This document shows positions 17,744-26,221 of a stretch of DNA of 64,000 nucleotides, piece by piece. The notes beneath the pieces were generated by a model. That model saw only the letters and a list, made by a program, of their open reading frames with translations. It was not told the origin of the DNA and ran no database searches. Made by a program: the position numbers and the translations under genes. Origin of the DNA: Pseudomonadota bacterium (lineage in GTDB: Bacteria > Pseudomonadota > Alphaproteobacteria > Rhizobiales > Hyphomicrobiaceae); contig JAEZRM010000090.1 in NCBI GenBank assembly GCA_023412805.1, positions 1-64,000 on the forward strand. Direction: 5' to 3'. Numbering within the stretch: position 1 is the first letter of the stretch; the number at the start of each line of letters is the position of its first letter.

Positions 17744-19450
17744 ATGATCTACGACTACATCATCGTCGGCGGTGGCTCGGCGGGATCGGTATTGGCCAAT
17801 CGCCTCTCCGCAAAAAGCGCGAACAAAATCCTGCTGCTGGAAGCCGGACCCGATACGCCACATGGCGCGGTCCCCAAGGAGATCCTCGACAGCTACCCAG
17901 GCACCGCCTACTTCGACCCGCGCTTTCACTGGACCAAGCTGCGCGTGCGCACCGAGGTCGTCTCGCACAACAATCCGACCGAAGCTCCTCCGCCTTTCCG
18001 CAAGTACGAGCAGGCACGCGTACTCGGCGGCGGTTCCTCCATCAACGGCCAGCTCGCCAACCGCGGCGCGCCGACGGACTACGCCGAGTGGGAGGCACGC
18101 GGCGCCAAGGGCTGGAATTGGGAAGGCGTGCTTCCCTATTTCCGCAAGGTCGAGCGCGACATGGATTTCGATGGCCCCTTCCATGGCAAGGACGGCCACA
18201 TTCCCGTCCGCCGCATTTTCCCCGAACATTGGACCGGATTTGCCAAGGCAGCCGCCAAGGCGTTCGAGGCGCAGGGCTGGAAGTACGTCGAGGACCAGAA
18301 CGGCGCTTTCGAGGACGGGTATCTCCCGCTCACCCATTCGAATGCCAATGAGCAGCGCGTCTCGGCCGCCATCGGCTATCTCGGACCGGAGACGCGTCTC
18401 AGAAAGAATCTCACGATCTCCACCGGAACAGAGGTGAGCGAACTGCTCTTCGAGGGCAACCGCTGCATCGGCGTACGGGCCAACGTCAAAGGCCGGACGG
18501 AAGAGTTCCGCGCCAACGAGGTCATCCTCTGCAGCGGTGCGATCCACTCGCCTTCACACCTCATGCGCGCCGGCATCGGGCCTGTCGGTCATCTCAAGGA
18601 TTTGGGCATCGATGTGCGGGCCGGCCTGCCAGGCGTGGGCCAGCGCCTGACCGATCATCCTGCCATCTCCGTCTCCGCCTACCTGCGCCCGCAAGGCCGC
18701 CAGAACGAGCACACACGCCGCCATATGACGCTCGGCCTGCGCTACTCGTCCGGCATCGGCGACCTTCCGCCCGGCGACATGTTCGTCAGCGTCGTCTCCA
18801 AGTCCGCCTGGCACGATGTCGGCAAGCGCATTGCCTCCATGTTGCTCTGGGTAAACCGCACCTGCTCGGAGCGCGGCGAGGTGAAGCTCGTGTCGCGCGA
18901 CCCGCGCGACGAACCGCTCGTCGAATTCAACTTGCTCTCGGACCGCCGCGATCTCGAACGCCTGATGGACGGCTTCAAGCGCATGGGCCAAGCCTATGCG
19001 CACCCCGAGGTGCAGAAGGTGACGACCAATCCCTTCCCGGCCGCCTACTCGGATCGCGTGCGCGCGCTCGGCGTGGTGTGCACAAAGAACAAGATCATCA
19101 CGGGCATCGCCGGTCGCCTGCTCGATGGCCCGCAGGCTCTGCGCAACTATCTCTTCGACAACGTCATCGTCGAAGGTTTCAAGTTCAATCAGGTCATGCA
19201 GGACGACGAGGCGCTCGAGGCGTTCGTGCGCAAGGCCACGATCGGCGTGTGGCACGCATCATGTACCTGCCGCATGGGCGCCGACAGTGATCCGATGGCG
19301 GTCACCGACACTCAGGGCCGCGTGCGCGGCGGCATCAGTGGCTTGCGTGTCGTCGATGCCTCGATCTTCCCGATGGTGCCGAGCGCGAACACGAACTTCC
19401 CCGTGCTCATGTCCGCGGAGAAGATCGCTGACGCGATGCTGGCGGCTTGA
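17744..19450 (+). CDS. GMC family oxidoreductase (choline dehydrogenase-like)
   Basis: This 568-residue FAD enzyme oxidises an alcohol. The dinucleotide motif YIIVGGGSAGSVLANRLS is at the N-terminus. The GMC signature region RVLGGGSSINGQLANRG follows, and the C-terminal catalytic region is WHASCTCRMG and SANTNFPVLMSAEKIA. A GTG at 17732 is in frame, but ATG 17744 begins the fold directly and has GGAAAC just upstream. The epimerase gene follows after 29 bp. The physiological alcohol is unknown. Confidence 0.92.
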   Translation: MIYDYIIVGGGSAGSVLANRLSAKSANKILLLEAGPDTPHGAVPKEILDSYPGTAYFDPRFHWTKLRVRTEVVSHNNPTEAPPPFRKYEQARVLGGGSSINGQLANRGAPTDYAEWEARGAKGWNWEGVLPYFRKVERDMDFDGPFHGKDGHIPVRRIFPEHWTGFAKAAAKAFEAQGWKYVEDQNGAFEDGYLPLTHSNANEQRVSAAIGYLGPETRLRKNLTISTGTEVSELLFEGNRCIGVRANVKGRTEEFRANEVILCSGAIHSPSHLMRAGIGPVGHLKDLGIDVRAGLPGVGQRLTDHPAISVSAYLRPQGRQNEHTRRHMTLGLRYSSGIGDLPPGDMFVSVVSKSAWHDVGKRIASMLLWVNRTCSERGEVKLVSRDPRDEPLVEFNLLSDRRDLERLMDGFKRMGQAYAHPEVQKVTTNPFPAAYSDRVRALGVVCTKNKIITGIAGRLLDGPQALRNYLFDNVIVEGFKFNQVMQDDEALEAFVRKATIGVWHASCTCRMGADSDPMAVTDTQGRVRGGISGLRVVDASIFPMVPSANTNFPVLMSAEKIADAMLAA

Positions 19451-19479
19451 ACGCGATCGGCCAGTAGGGGCGAGCAATC

Positions 19480-20268
19480 GTGATCCAGCGTGTACTCGTG
19501 ACCGGCTCTGCCGGACGTATCGGAAGAGCTGCTGCCGTGGCCATCGCCGCGCGTGGCCACACCGTCGTCGGCATCGACATCCGGCCATCGCCCGGTTTGC
19601 CGCCATCGCAAGTGTTCGTCGGATCGCTGCTGGAGCCGGACAAGCTTTCGGCCGCAATTGCAGGCGTCGACTGCCTCGTGCATCTCGGCGCGACGCCGGA
19701 CGATGGCGTCTATCCGCGCCCCGCCTCACCCGGCGACGTCGACAACTTCGAAGACGAACTCGTGCCGAACAACATCGTCGGTGCCTATCGGGTGATGGAG
19801 GCCGCGCGCAAGGCTGGTGTGAAGAAGATCGTGCTCGCCAGCAGCGGGCAGGTGATCGTCGGCCATCGCAAAGCCGGCAACATACCGGTCCGGGCGGACG
19901 CGTCGTACGCACCCCGCTATCTCTACGCCTGCACCAAGGTGTTCCTCGAGCAGCTCGGCCAGGCCTATGCGGCCCATCACGGCATGAAGGTGATCGCGGT
20001 GCGGCTCGGCTGGTGTCCGCGCCATGCGGGCCAAGTCGCAGAGCTGGCAGCGAACCCCGACGATCAGGACGTGTACCTGAGCCCTTCCGATGCCGGCCAC
20101 TTTTTCGCATGCGCTGCCGATGCGGCACTCGATCGCCTGCCGCCGTTCGCACCCGTCTATGTCACGAGCAAGCCGCTCCGCCGCGAGCGCTATGATCTCG
20201 GACCGGCGCGCGACCTCGTTGGCTACGAGCCTCGGGACAGCTGGCCCACCGACGCCGGCGCGTTCTGA
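19480..20268 (+). CDS. NAD(P)-dependent epimerase/dehydratase family protein
   Basis: This 262-residue extended SDR has GSAGRIGRAA as cofactor motif (residues 9-18). The catalytic YxxxK is YACTK. A uronate dehydrogenase-like layout is plausible from the short length, the YxxxK context and KIVLASSGQV. The start is GTG 19480, behind AGGGGCG. It lies 29 bp after the GMC oxidoreductase gene, and together they may oxidise and rearrange a sugar-like compound; this is inference. Confidence 0.85.
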   Translation: MIQRVLVTGSAGRIGRAAAVAIAARGHTVVGIDIRPSPGLPPSQVFVGSLLEPDKLSAAIAGVDCLVHLGATPDDGVYPRPASPGDVDNFEDELVPNNIVGAYRVMEAARKAGVKKIVLASSGQVIVGHRKAGNIPVRADASYAPRYLYACTKVFLEQLGQAYAAHHGMKVIAVRLGWCPRHAGQVAELAANPDDQDVYLSPSDAGHFFACAADAALDRLPPFAPVYVTSKPLRRERYDLGPARDLVGYEPRDSWPTDAGAF

Positions 20269-20322
20269 GTCTGGCCGGACGAGGCTACGGCAATGGCAGC
20301 GCGTTAGTGGCCGTGTAGCACT

Positions 20323-20395
20323 TCGCGCCTTCGGCGCGAGCAGGGCTGCCGCCCTCGCAACCCGCGCGGGGGACACCCCCGCACCCCCGATTTTT
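20323..20395 (+). repeat. Modular hairpin repeat, copy A
   Basis: This is one of three copies in the window. It has three consecutive hairpins followed by a C-run and a T-run: CGCGCC-TTC-GGCGCG, AGGGC-TGCC-GCCCT and CGGGGG-ACA-CCCCCG, then ACCCCCGATTTTT. It lies 55 bp after the epimerase stop codon, between two convergent genes, and may serve as their terminator. The other copies are at 27601-27670 and 56930-57005. Confidence 0.8.
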
Positions 20396-20428
20396 GAAAT
20401 GGGAGAGAGCCGCGAACGCTCCAGGTCC

Positions 20429-20543
20429 CTTCTCCCCGTCCTTCACGGGGAGAAGGTTAGGATGAGGGGCGGAAGCTTGCGCTGACGTTTGTGTATGCCG
20501 CCGCCCCTCACCCTAGCCCTCTCCCCGCCCGCGGGGAGAGGGG
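20429..20543. repeat. Inverted pair of REP-like hairpins
   Basis: Two related units face each other: CTTCTCCCCG-TCCTTCA-CGGGGAGAAG followed by GTTAGGATGAGGGGCGG (20429-20472), and CCGCCCCTCACCCTAGCCCT followed by CTCCCCGCCCGCGGGGAG (20501-20543). Each unit forms a hairpin, and the pair is an inverted repeat of about 44 bp with a 28-bp spacer. The CCCTCACCCTAGCCCTCTCC type of sequence is a common REP-like element in GC-rich bacteria. A lone CGCGCC-GAA-GGCGCG palindrome at 20551-20565 closes the region next to the dehalogenase stop codon. Confidence 0.75.
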
Positions 20544-20566
20544 ATTTGTCGCGCCGAAGGCGCGAG

Positions 20567-21292
20567 CTAAACTAGCGGACACCCCATCGCGTCGGCGACG
20601 CCGTTGAAGCTGTCCGTCGAGATATCCCAGTTGGTACCTTCGGCCGTATCCGCCTTGTTCTTCGGGCCATACTCGGTCGGCCGTGCGACGAACGCCGTGC
20701 GGAACCCAGTCTTCGCCGCGGCCGCGAGATCGCTGTTGTGCGCGGCAACCAGCATGACCTCGTGCGGCTCCAGATTGAGTGCGGCCGCCGTGCCGATATA
20801 GGCTTGCGGCGTCGGCTTGTAGGCGCGCGCAACCTCGGCGCCGACAATCGTATCCCAGGGCAGGCCGGAATGCTTCGCCATGCGCACGGCAAGACCGATG
20901 TTCGCGTTCGAGCACGTGCCGATGATGTAGCGCTTCTTCAGGCGCGTCAGTCCCTCGACGACATCCGACCAGGGCGACAAGCGATGCCAGATCGTGACGA
21001 GGTGCTGGATATCCTGCTCGTGAAGTCCCTTGATATCGTACTTGTCGAGGAGCTTCTCGAGGCTCTCGCGGTGGAGCACATCGAGGATCGTATAAGGACG
21101 ACGGCCCGAGCGCACTTCCTCCATGGACGGCTGATAGAGCCCGCGCCAGTCATCGGCGAACTGATCCCAGTCGCGTTGTAATCCACGCGCATTGCCGAAC
21201 GCGGTCAATTCGCGAATGGAGCTGCCGCGCCAGTCGACAACCGTGCCGAACACGTCGAACACGAGCGCCTTCACCTGATCCTTTGCCGCCAT
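20567..21292 (-). CDS. Haloacid dehalogenase type II
   Basis: This 241-residue protein is a HAD-family hydrolase of the (S)-2-haloacid dehalogenase group, which releases halide from 2-haloalkanoic acids. The nucleophile motif is FDVFGTVVDW near residue 12, followed by the second motif TCSNAN, the conserved lysine region ARAYKPTPQAY and the acidic motif AAHNSDLAAA. GGAGGAGTGC lies upstream of ATG 21292. It sits between two GMC oxidoreductase genes and is read towards repeat copy A. The real substrate cannot be told from sequence. Confidence 0.9.
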   Translation of the reverse strand: MAAKDQVKALVFDVFGTVVDWRGSSIRELTAFGNARGLQRDWDQFADDWRGLYQPSMEEVRSGRRPYTILDVLHRESLEKLLDKYDIKGLHEQDIQHLVTIWHRLSPWSDVVEGLTRLKKRYIIGTCSNANIGLAVRMAKHSGLPWDTIVGAEVARAYKPTPQAYIGTAAALNLEPHEVMLVAAHNSDLAAAAKTGFRTAFVARPTEYGPKNKADTAEGTNWDISTDSFNGVADAMGCPLV

Positions 21293-21335
21293 GCGGTGCA
21301 CTCCTCCACTCTTGTGAATTTTCTCGTGGTCCGGT

Positions 21336-22982
21336 CTACGCCGCCGGCAATTCCCGCGCCGCCGCTGCCTGCCAATCCTCGGCGATCATCGCCGCCGCCT
21401 TCTCCGCAATCATCAGCGTCGGCGAGTTCGTATTGCCGGACGTGATGGTCGGCATGACCGAGGCGTCGGCAATGCGCAAACCTTCAAGACCATGCGCCTT
21501 GAGGCGGGGCGAGACAACGGCAAGATCGTCGGTGCCCATCCGGCATGTCGAAACCGGATGGAAGATCGTCGTCGAGATTTCGCCAGCCGCCTTGGCCAGA
21601 TCCTCGTCGCTCTGGATGGACGGTCCGGGGCGGAACTCCTCGGGATGATACTTGGCAAGCGCCGGCATGGAGACGATGCGGCGCGTGACGCGCACGCTGT
21701 CGGCGGCGACGCGACGGTCGTCCTCGGTCGAGAGGTAGTTCGGGCGGATCTCCGGATGCGCGTTCGGATCGGACGACATGATGCGCACATGCCCGCGGCT
21801 CGTCGGGCGCACGTTGCAGACACTCGCCGTGAAAGCCGGGAAAGGATCGAGCGGCTCTCCGAACTTCGGCAGCGTCAGCGGCTGCACGTGGTACTGGATG
21901 TTCGGCGTCTCCCTCGAAGGATCGGACCGCGTGAAGGCGCCGAGCTGCGAAGGCGCCATGGTCATCGGGCCACGTCGGAAAAGCGCATACTCGAGCGCGA
22001 AATTGGCCCGCTGCAGCAGACTCTGATAGCGCTCGTTCATGGTCCTGACGCCCTGCACCTTATAGGCGCAGCGTATTTGCAGATGATCCTGTAGGTTCTC
22101 ACCGACGCCCTTGAGTTCGTGGCGCACGCCAATGCCGTGCTGCTGCAGAAGCGCACCGGGACCGATGCCGGAGAGCTGCAGGATCTGCGGCGTGCCGATG
22201 GCACCGGCCGCCATGACCACTTCGCGACGCGCCGTCGCCCGGCGCATGGCACCGTATTGATTGAAGGCAACACCCGTGACGCGCTTCCCCGACATCTCCA
22301 GGCGATGCACGGTCGCATGTGTCGCGATGGTGAGGTTCGGGCGGCCCTTCGCGGGACGCAGGAAGCCCTTCGCCGTGTTCCAGCGAATGCCCGAACGCTG
22401 GTTGACATGGAAGTAGCCGCAGCCTTCGTTGCTGCCGCGGTTGAAGTCCTCGATTTTCGGAATGCCCGCTTCGGCTGCTGCCTCGCGGAATGCGTCGAGA
22501 ATCTCCCACGAGATTCGCGGCTTCTCGATGCGCCATTCGCCGCCGCGATCGTGCAGCGCCTCGAAGGCATCGGGCTCGAGCGCCCATTGATCCTCATGGC
22601 GCCGGAAATAGGGAAGCACGTCGTCCCAGCCCCAGCCGGCGTTGCCCATCTGTCGCCAGCCGTCGTAATCGCGCGCCTGACCGCGCATGTAGATCATGCC
22701 GTTGATCGAGGAGCAGCCGCCGAGCACTTTCCCGCGCGGATAGCTCAAGGCGCGCCCATTCAGGCCGGGCTCTGCCGCCGTGGAGTAGCCCCAGTCGGCG
22801 CGGGGGTTGCCCATGAGATAGAGGTAGCCGACTGGAATATGGATCCAGTGGTAGTTGTCGCTGCCACCGGCTTCGAGCAGAAGCACGCGCTGGCTAGGAT
22901 CAGCCGAAAGCCGGTTCGCGAGCAGGCAGCCCGCCGTCCCAGCACCAACAATGATGTAGTCGTAGGTGCCTTCAGCGCCCAT
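21336..22982 (-). CDS. GMC family oxidoreductase (choline dehydrogenase-like)
   Basis: This 548-residue FAD-dependent alcohol dehydrogenase has the N-terminal motif YIIVGAGTAGCLLANRLS, the GMC signature GKVLGGCSSINGMIYMRG, the second signature GAIGTPQILQLSGIGP, and the C-terminal catalytic region FHPVSTCRMG with SGNTNSPTLMIAEKAA. It is a closer match to choline/alcohol dehydrogenases than the GMC protein at 17.7 kb, with which it shares only the family. GGGGAGG precedes ATG 22982. The dehalogenase gene follows after 43 bp and is probably co-transcribed. Confidence 0.94.
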   Translation of the reverse strand: MGAEGTYDYIIVGAGTAGCLLANRLSADPSQRVLLLEAGGSDNYHWIHIPVGYLYLMGNPRADWGYSTAAEPGLNGRALSYPRGKVLGGCSSINGMIYMRGQARDYDGWRQMGNAGWGWDDVLPYFRRHEDQWALEPDAFEALHDRGGEWRIEKPRISWEILDAFREAAAEAGIPKIEDFNRGSNEGCGYFHVNQRSGIRWNTAKGFLRPAKGRPNLTIATHATVHRLEMSGKRVTGVAFNQYGAMRRATARREVVMAAGAIGTPQILQLSGIGPGALLQQHGIGVRHELKGVGENLQDHLQIRCAYKVQGVRTMNERYQSLLQRANFALEYALFRRGPMTMAPSQLGAFTRSDPSRETPNIQYHVQPLTLPKFGEPLDPFPAFTASVCNVRPTSRGHVRIMSSDPNAHPEIRPNYLSTEDDRRVAADSVRVTRRIVSMPALAKYHPEEFRPGPSIQSDEDLAKAAGEISTTIFHPVSTCRMGTDDLAVVSPRLKAHGLEGLRIADASVMPTITSGNTNSPTLMIAEKAAAMIAEDWQAAAARELPAA

Positions 22983-23365
22983 GTGTGCCGCCTCCCCGCC
23001 CGCGTTTCACTGAAGCCTGCACAGCCCGCTCCAGAACCTGCTTTTTGCTGCAGACCATGTTCATAACGCGCGCGCGAGGGCAGGCAATGCAGAAAATTCG
23101 GGATGTTGAGCGGCGTCCGCCTGATCGCCTGCCGCATAGCTGCCAGCACCGACGCGACATCTGAATTCGGGTTGCCGAAGCAAGGGCTCAGGGATGCTCC
23201 CTAGAGCTTCTCGTGGTTTGCATGGAGGGTAGATCGACCACTGATTGCAGCGCAGATCGAACACATCCTTGGATTGATTAACGCGCTGCCCTAAAATTCA
23301 CTTCTTGTAAACAATTTTTCGCGGTGGGCCTTGCAGTTTTCCCCGAGATGGGTGCATATAGACAC
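22983..23365. other. Intergenic region upstream of the small RNA candidate
   Basis: No protein gene is supported in this 383-bp stretch. It is more AT-rich than the surroundings at 23260-23330. The right end carries a possible promoter for the candidate small RNA: TTGCAG (23331-23336), an 18-bp spacer, then CATATA (23355-23360). Confidence 0.45.
23331..23360 (+). promoter_or_regulatory. Possible sigma-70 promoter of the small RNA candidate
   Basis: TTGCAG and CATATA are separated by 18 bp, giving a predicted start at about 23366-23368, shortly before the first stem of the structured RNA. The match to consensus is moderate. Confidence 0.4.
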
Positions 23366-23455
23366 AGTGAAATCGTGGCGCCGTCCCACCTATCCCCCCC
23401 ATAGAGGCGTCACGTGATAGCCCGCGGTCTCCCCCCGACCGCGGGCTTTTTTCTT
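23366..23455 (+). ncRNA. Candidate trans-acting small RNA with C-rich loops
   Basis: This is about 88 nt of structured sequence with no coding frame. Stem 1 pairs GTGGCGCC (23375-23382) with GGCGTCAC (23406-23413), and the 23-nt loop contains ACCTATCCCCCCC. Stem 2 is a perfect 11-bp terminator hairpin (23419-23447) with the loop TCCCCCC, followed by six T. Alphaproteobacterial small RNAs of the alpha-r types often expose such C-rich anti-Shine-Dalgarno loops, so pairing with ribosome binding sites of target mRNAs is a reasonable inference. It could also be only a leader of the secreted protein gene downstream (start 23538), but the terminator makes a separate transcript more likely. Confidence 0.6.
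23419..23452 (+). terminator. Rho-independent terminator of the small RNA candidate
   Basis: AGCCCGCGGTC pairs perfectly with GACCGCGGGCT around a TCCCCCC loop, followed by TTTTTT. It is one of the strongest terminators in the window. Confidence 0.85.
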
Positions 23456-23537
23456 TCCAGTTTCAGTCATCAAAGCGCGGCGCTTGATATCGCACGACGC
23501 GGCCCCACCTCCAGATGAACGGAGAAAGGGCCACCGT

Positions 23538-23828
23538 ATGCGTACACTCACTATTTGTGCAGCAATCAGCCTGGTCGCTGTACTCAGCATTCCAGCACCC
23601 GCTGGAGCACAGTATCTCTACAATGGCTTCAGGCGCCTCGATCCCATGGGCGTGGATCGCCCGCCGGCCCCTCAGCCGAATGCGCGGCGGGGCTCCCGAA
23701 AGGTGTATGAGCCTATCAGGGGCAACTATCCGCCGTGCGAAGGACTCAAGTGGCGCGGCGACCGCTGTCGTCTTCCCACTGGACAAGTCTGCATGGTGTT
23801 CGAGCACGGCCTCGACAGCTGCGTTTGA
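23538..23828 (+). CDS. Small secreted hypothetical protein with four cysteines
   Basis: This 96-residue protein has a clear signal peptide (MRTLTICAAISLVAVLSIPA, cleavage about AGA-Q). The mature part is short, with a proline-rich stretch RPPAPQPNARRG and four cysteines in the C-terminal half (PPCEG, DRCR, QVCMV, DSCV), which may form two disulfides in the periplasm. GGAGAAAGG precedes ATG 23538. I do not recognise a family. It is followed by a symmetric terminator. Confidence 0.7.
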   Translation: MRTLTICAAISLVAVLSIPAPAGAQYLYNGFRRLDPMGVDRPPAPQPNARRGSRKVYEPIRGNYPPCEGLKWRGDRCRLPTGQVCMVFEHGLDSCV

Positions 23829-23847
23829 TGCGACATCTGACATGCAA

Positions 23848-23879
23848 AGAGCACGCCCGAGAAAACTCGGGCGTGCTCT
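23848..23879. terminator. Bidirectional terminator
   Basis: AGAGCACGCCCGAG and CTCGGGCGTGCTCT form a perfect 14-bp stem with an AAAA loop between two convergent genes. T-rich bases lie on the plus-strand side and A-rich bases on the other. Confidence 0.8.
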
Positions 23880-23901
23880 CGTTTAAAGTGATGTGCGCTG
23901 G

Positions 23902-25422
23902 TCAGCTGCTCGACGACGTCTTCATGACGAACGGGTTGCCGCCGCCACCGACAGCATTGTTGATCCACACGCTCTTGGTCTGCAGATAAGCCTCGATGGC
24001 ATCCGCACCGTTCTCACGTCCGAGACCCGACGCCTTGTAGCCGCCGAAGGGCATGGTGAAGGACACCGCGCGGTAGGTGTTCACCCACACCGTGCCGGCC
24101 TTGATCTTCTGCGCCATCATGGTCGCGCGGCGCACGGACTGCGTCCACACACCCGAGCCGAGACCGAATGCGATGTCGTTCGCGATCTGGATGGCCTCGG
24201 CCTCGTCCTTGAACTTGATGACCGATAGGACCGGCCCGAACACCTCTTCCTGCGCGATGCGCATCTGGTTGTTCACGCCCGTGAAGATCGTCGGCTTGAC
24301 GAAATACTTGCCGCCGCCTTCCGCCGCCGTCGCCGCGCCGCCACCGAGTACGCACTTCGCGCCCTCGCCCTTGGCGATGTCAATGTACCCGAGGATCTTC
24401 TCATACTGCGGCGGCGTCGTTACCGGGCCGACCTGCGTCTCGAAGAGCTGGGGATTGCCGAGCTTGGCCGTGGCCGCCACCTCGACGAGCTTCTCGACGA
24501 ACTTGTCGTGGATGCTCTCCTGCACGAGCAGGCGCGAGCCCGCAATGCAGGTCTGCCCCGTGGCGGCAAAGATGCCCGAAATCGCGCCATTCACCGCTTC
24601 GTCGAGAATGCAGTCGTCGAACATGATGTTCGGCGACTTGCCGCCGAGTTCGAGCGACACTTTCTTGAACGAGCGCGCGGCGAGCTCGTTGACGCGGGCG
24701 CCAGTCGCCGTGCCGCCCGTGAATGCGACCTTGGCGATCTTCGGATGCGTGACGAGCGGCTCGCCGACGACGGCGCCATAGCCCGTCACGACGTTGATGA
24801 CGCCCGGTGGGACACCCGCTTCCTCGACGACGAGCTTGATGAACTCGAGCAGCGAAGCCGAGGTGAACTCACTCGGCTTGATGACGACGGTGCAGCCCGC
24901 CGCCAGCGCCGGCGCAAGCTTCCAGCCGACCAGCATGAGCGGCGAGTTCCACGGCGTGATGAAGACGCACGGGCCGACCGGCTCCTTGAGCGTGTAGCAG
25001 AAGTGGTCGGGCTTATCGACGGGGACGGTCTGGCCCGTGATCTTGTCCGCGAGGCCGCCATAGTAATAGTACCACTCCGGCAGGTACTGCGTCTGTGCGT
25101 ACATCTCCGAGATGAGCTTGCCATTGTCGCGCACTTCGATCTCGGCGAGATGCTTGGCGTGCTTGGCAATGAGATCACCCATCTTGCGCAGCAGGCGTCC
25201 GCGCGCCGTCGCAGTCATCGCCGGCCAGGGGCCGCTCTCGAAAGCGCGCGCCGCAGCCGCACAGGCGAGTTCCGCATCGCGCGCATCGCATTCCGGAATG
25301 AGCGCCCAGGGCTCACCCGTATAGGGATCGCTGGTCTCGAAGGCCTTGCCCGAGGCGGCATCCGTCCATTTGCCGTCGATGTAGGTCTGGTAGCGCTTCA
25401 GTGTCGTTGGCCGGTCCTGCAT
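23902..25422 (-). CDS. Aldehyde dehydrogenase
   Basis: This 506-residue NAD(P)-dependent enzyme oxidises aldehydes to acids. The general-base region is LELGGKSPNIMF and the nucleophile is the Cys of GQTCIAGSRL; the cofactor region PWNSPLMLVGWKLAPALAAG is intact. The C-terminal GGYKASGLGRENGADAIEAYLQTKSVWIN is typical. GGGAGAG precedes ATG 25422. Two GMC alcohol dehydrogenases lie on the same side of the window, so it could use their products, but it is a separate transcription unit. Confidence 0.95.
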   Translation of the reverse strand: MQDRPTTLKRYQTYIDGKWTDAASGKAFETSDPYTGEPWALIPECDARDAELACAAAARAFESGPWPAMTATARGRLLRKMGDLIAKHAKHLAEIEVRDNGKLISEMYAQTQYLPEWYYYYGGLADKITGQTVPVDKPDHFCYTLKEPVGPCVFITPWNSPLMLVGWKLAPALAAGCTVVIKPSEFTSASLLEFIKLVVEEAGVPPGVINVVTGYGAVVGEPLVTHPKIAKVAFTGGTATGARVNELAARSFKKVSLELGGKSPNIMFDDCILDEAVNGAISGIFAATGQTCIAGSRLLVQESIHDKFVEKLVEVAATAKLGNPQLFETQVGPVTTPPQYEKILGYIDIAKGEGAKCVLGGGAATAAEGGGKYFVKPTIFTGVNNQMRIAQEEVFGPVLSVIKFKDEAEAIQIANDIAFGLGSGVWTQSVRRATMMAQKIKAGTVWVNTYRAVSFTMPFGGYKASGLGRENGADAIEAYLQTKSVWINNAVGGGGNPFVMKTSSSS

Positions 25423-25538
25423 GTTTCTCTCCCGTGGCTGGCGCGTGACAGCCGAGCCGCCACACGCGGGATCGCGCGTGATCGTTGATCGAGGCGCAAG
25501 CTATCCGCCGAAGATGATCGCAGCAAGGACGCTGACGC

Positions 25539-26039
25539 CTACCGCCCCTCCGCCAGAAGCGCATCTAGATCGAGGCGCTTGGTGATCATCTTGAGGGTGC
25601 CCTCGGCCGTACGCGGCCATTCCTCCTTGGCTTTGTCGCGATAAAGCTCGACCCCGTTGCCGTCGGGATCGCGCAGGTAGAGGGCTTCGCTCACGCCGTG
25701 GTCGCTCGCGCCGTCGAGTTTTATGCCGGCTGCCTGCACGCGCCTCAAAGCATCTGCGAGCGTCGCCCGGTCCGGGTAGAGGATGGCGACGTGGTAGAGG
25801 CCCGTCGTGCCCTGCGCGGGTGCCGATCCGCCCTTGCTCTCCCAGGTATTGAGCGCGACGTGATGGTGATATCCCCCGGCCGACAGGAACACAGCGCCCT
25901 CGCGCTGCTGCGTGATTTCGAAGCCCAGAACGTCACGCCAGAACCCGAGTGCCCTCTCGAGGTCGGCGACCTTGAGATGCACATGCCCGATGCGCGTTCC
26001 CGCATTGATGGGCCGTGACGGCTGTTGAAATTCGCTCAT
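25539..26039 (-). CDS. VOC family protein, catechol 2,3-dioxygenase-like
   Basis: This 166-residue protein has the paired VOC modules: IGHVHLKVADLERALGFWRD with the His ligand, the following HHHVALNTW, GLYHVAILY with the second His, and LRDPDGNGVELYRD with the Glu ligand. The three ligand positions of metal-dependent members are all kept. It resembles the one-domain CatE-like group, but the substrate is not known. It reads away from zur. Confidence 0.88.
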   Translation of the reverse strand: MSEFQQPSRPINAGTRIGHVHLKVADLERALGFWRDVLGFEITQQREGAVFLSAGGYHHHVALNTWESKGGSAPAQGTTGLYHVAILYPDRATLADALRRVQAAGIKLDGASDHGVSEALYLRDPDGNGVELYRDKAKEEWPRTAEGTLKMITKRLDLDALLAEGR

Positions 26040-26173
26040 GGTGTTGATCTCGTGTTCCGCAGAGGTTCAAAGGCTCTTTTCGGCGGTCAGATGAGCATAT
26101 GCCATCAGCCAGCGGCAATGCAGTGCGCGTCACAATGGCGTGTGATGGCGGACTGTGCATCCAGGCGAATAAT

Positions 26174-26186
26174 GTTATATTATATC
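26174..26186. promoter_or_regulatory. Zur box upstream of zur-znuC
   Basis: GTTATATTATATC is a 13-bp palindrome with one mismatch pair, set in ATAATGTTATATTATATCCA, 36 bp before the zur start. Alphaproteobacterial Zur sites have the core GTTATA-N-TATAAC, which it closely resembles. The downstream genes are zur and znuC, so autoregulation by zinc is expected. Confidence 0.7.
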
Positions 26187-26221
26187 CATAGAACCTACAG
26201 CCCACCAGCAGCGAGACAATC

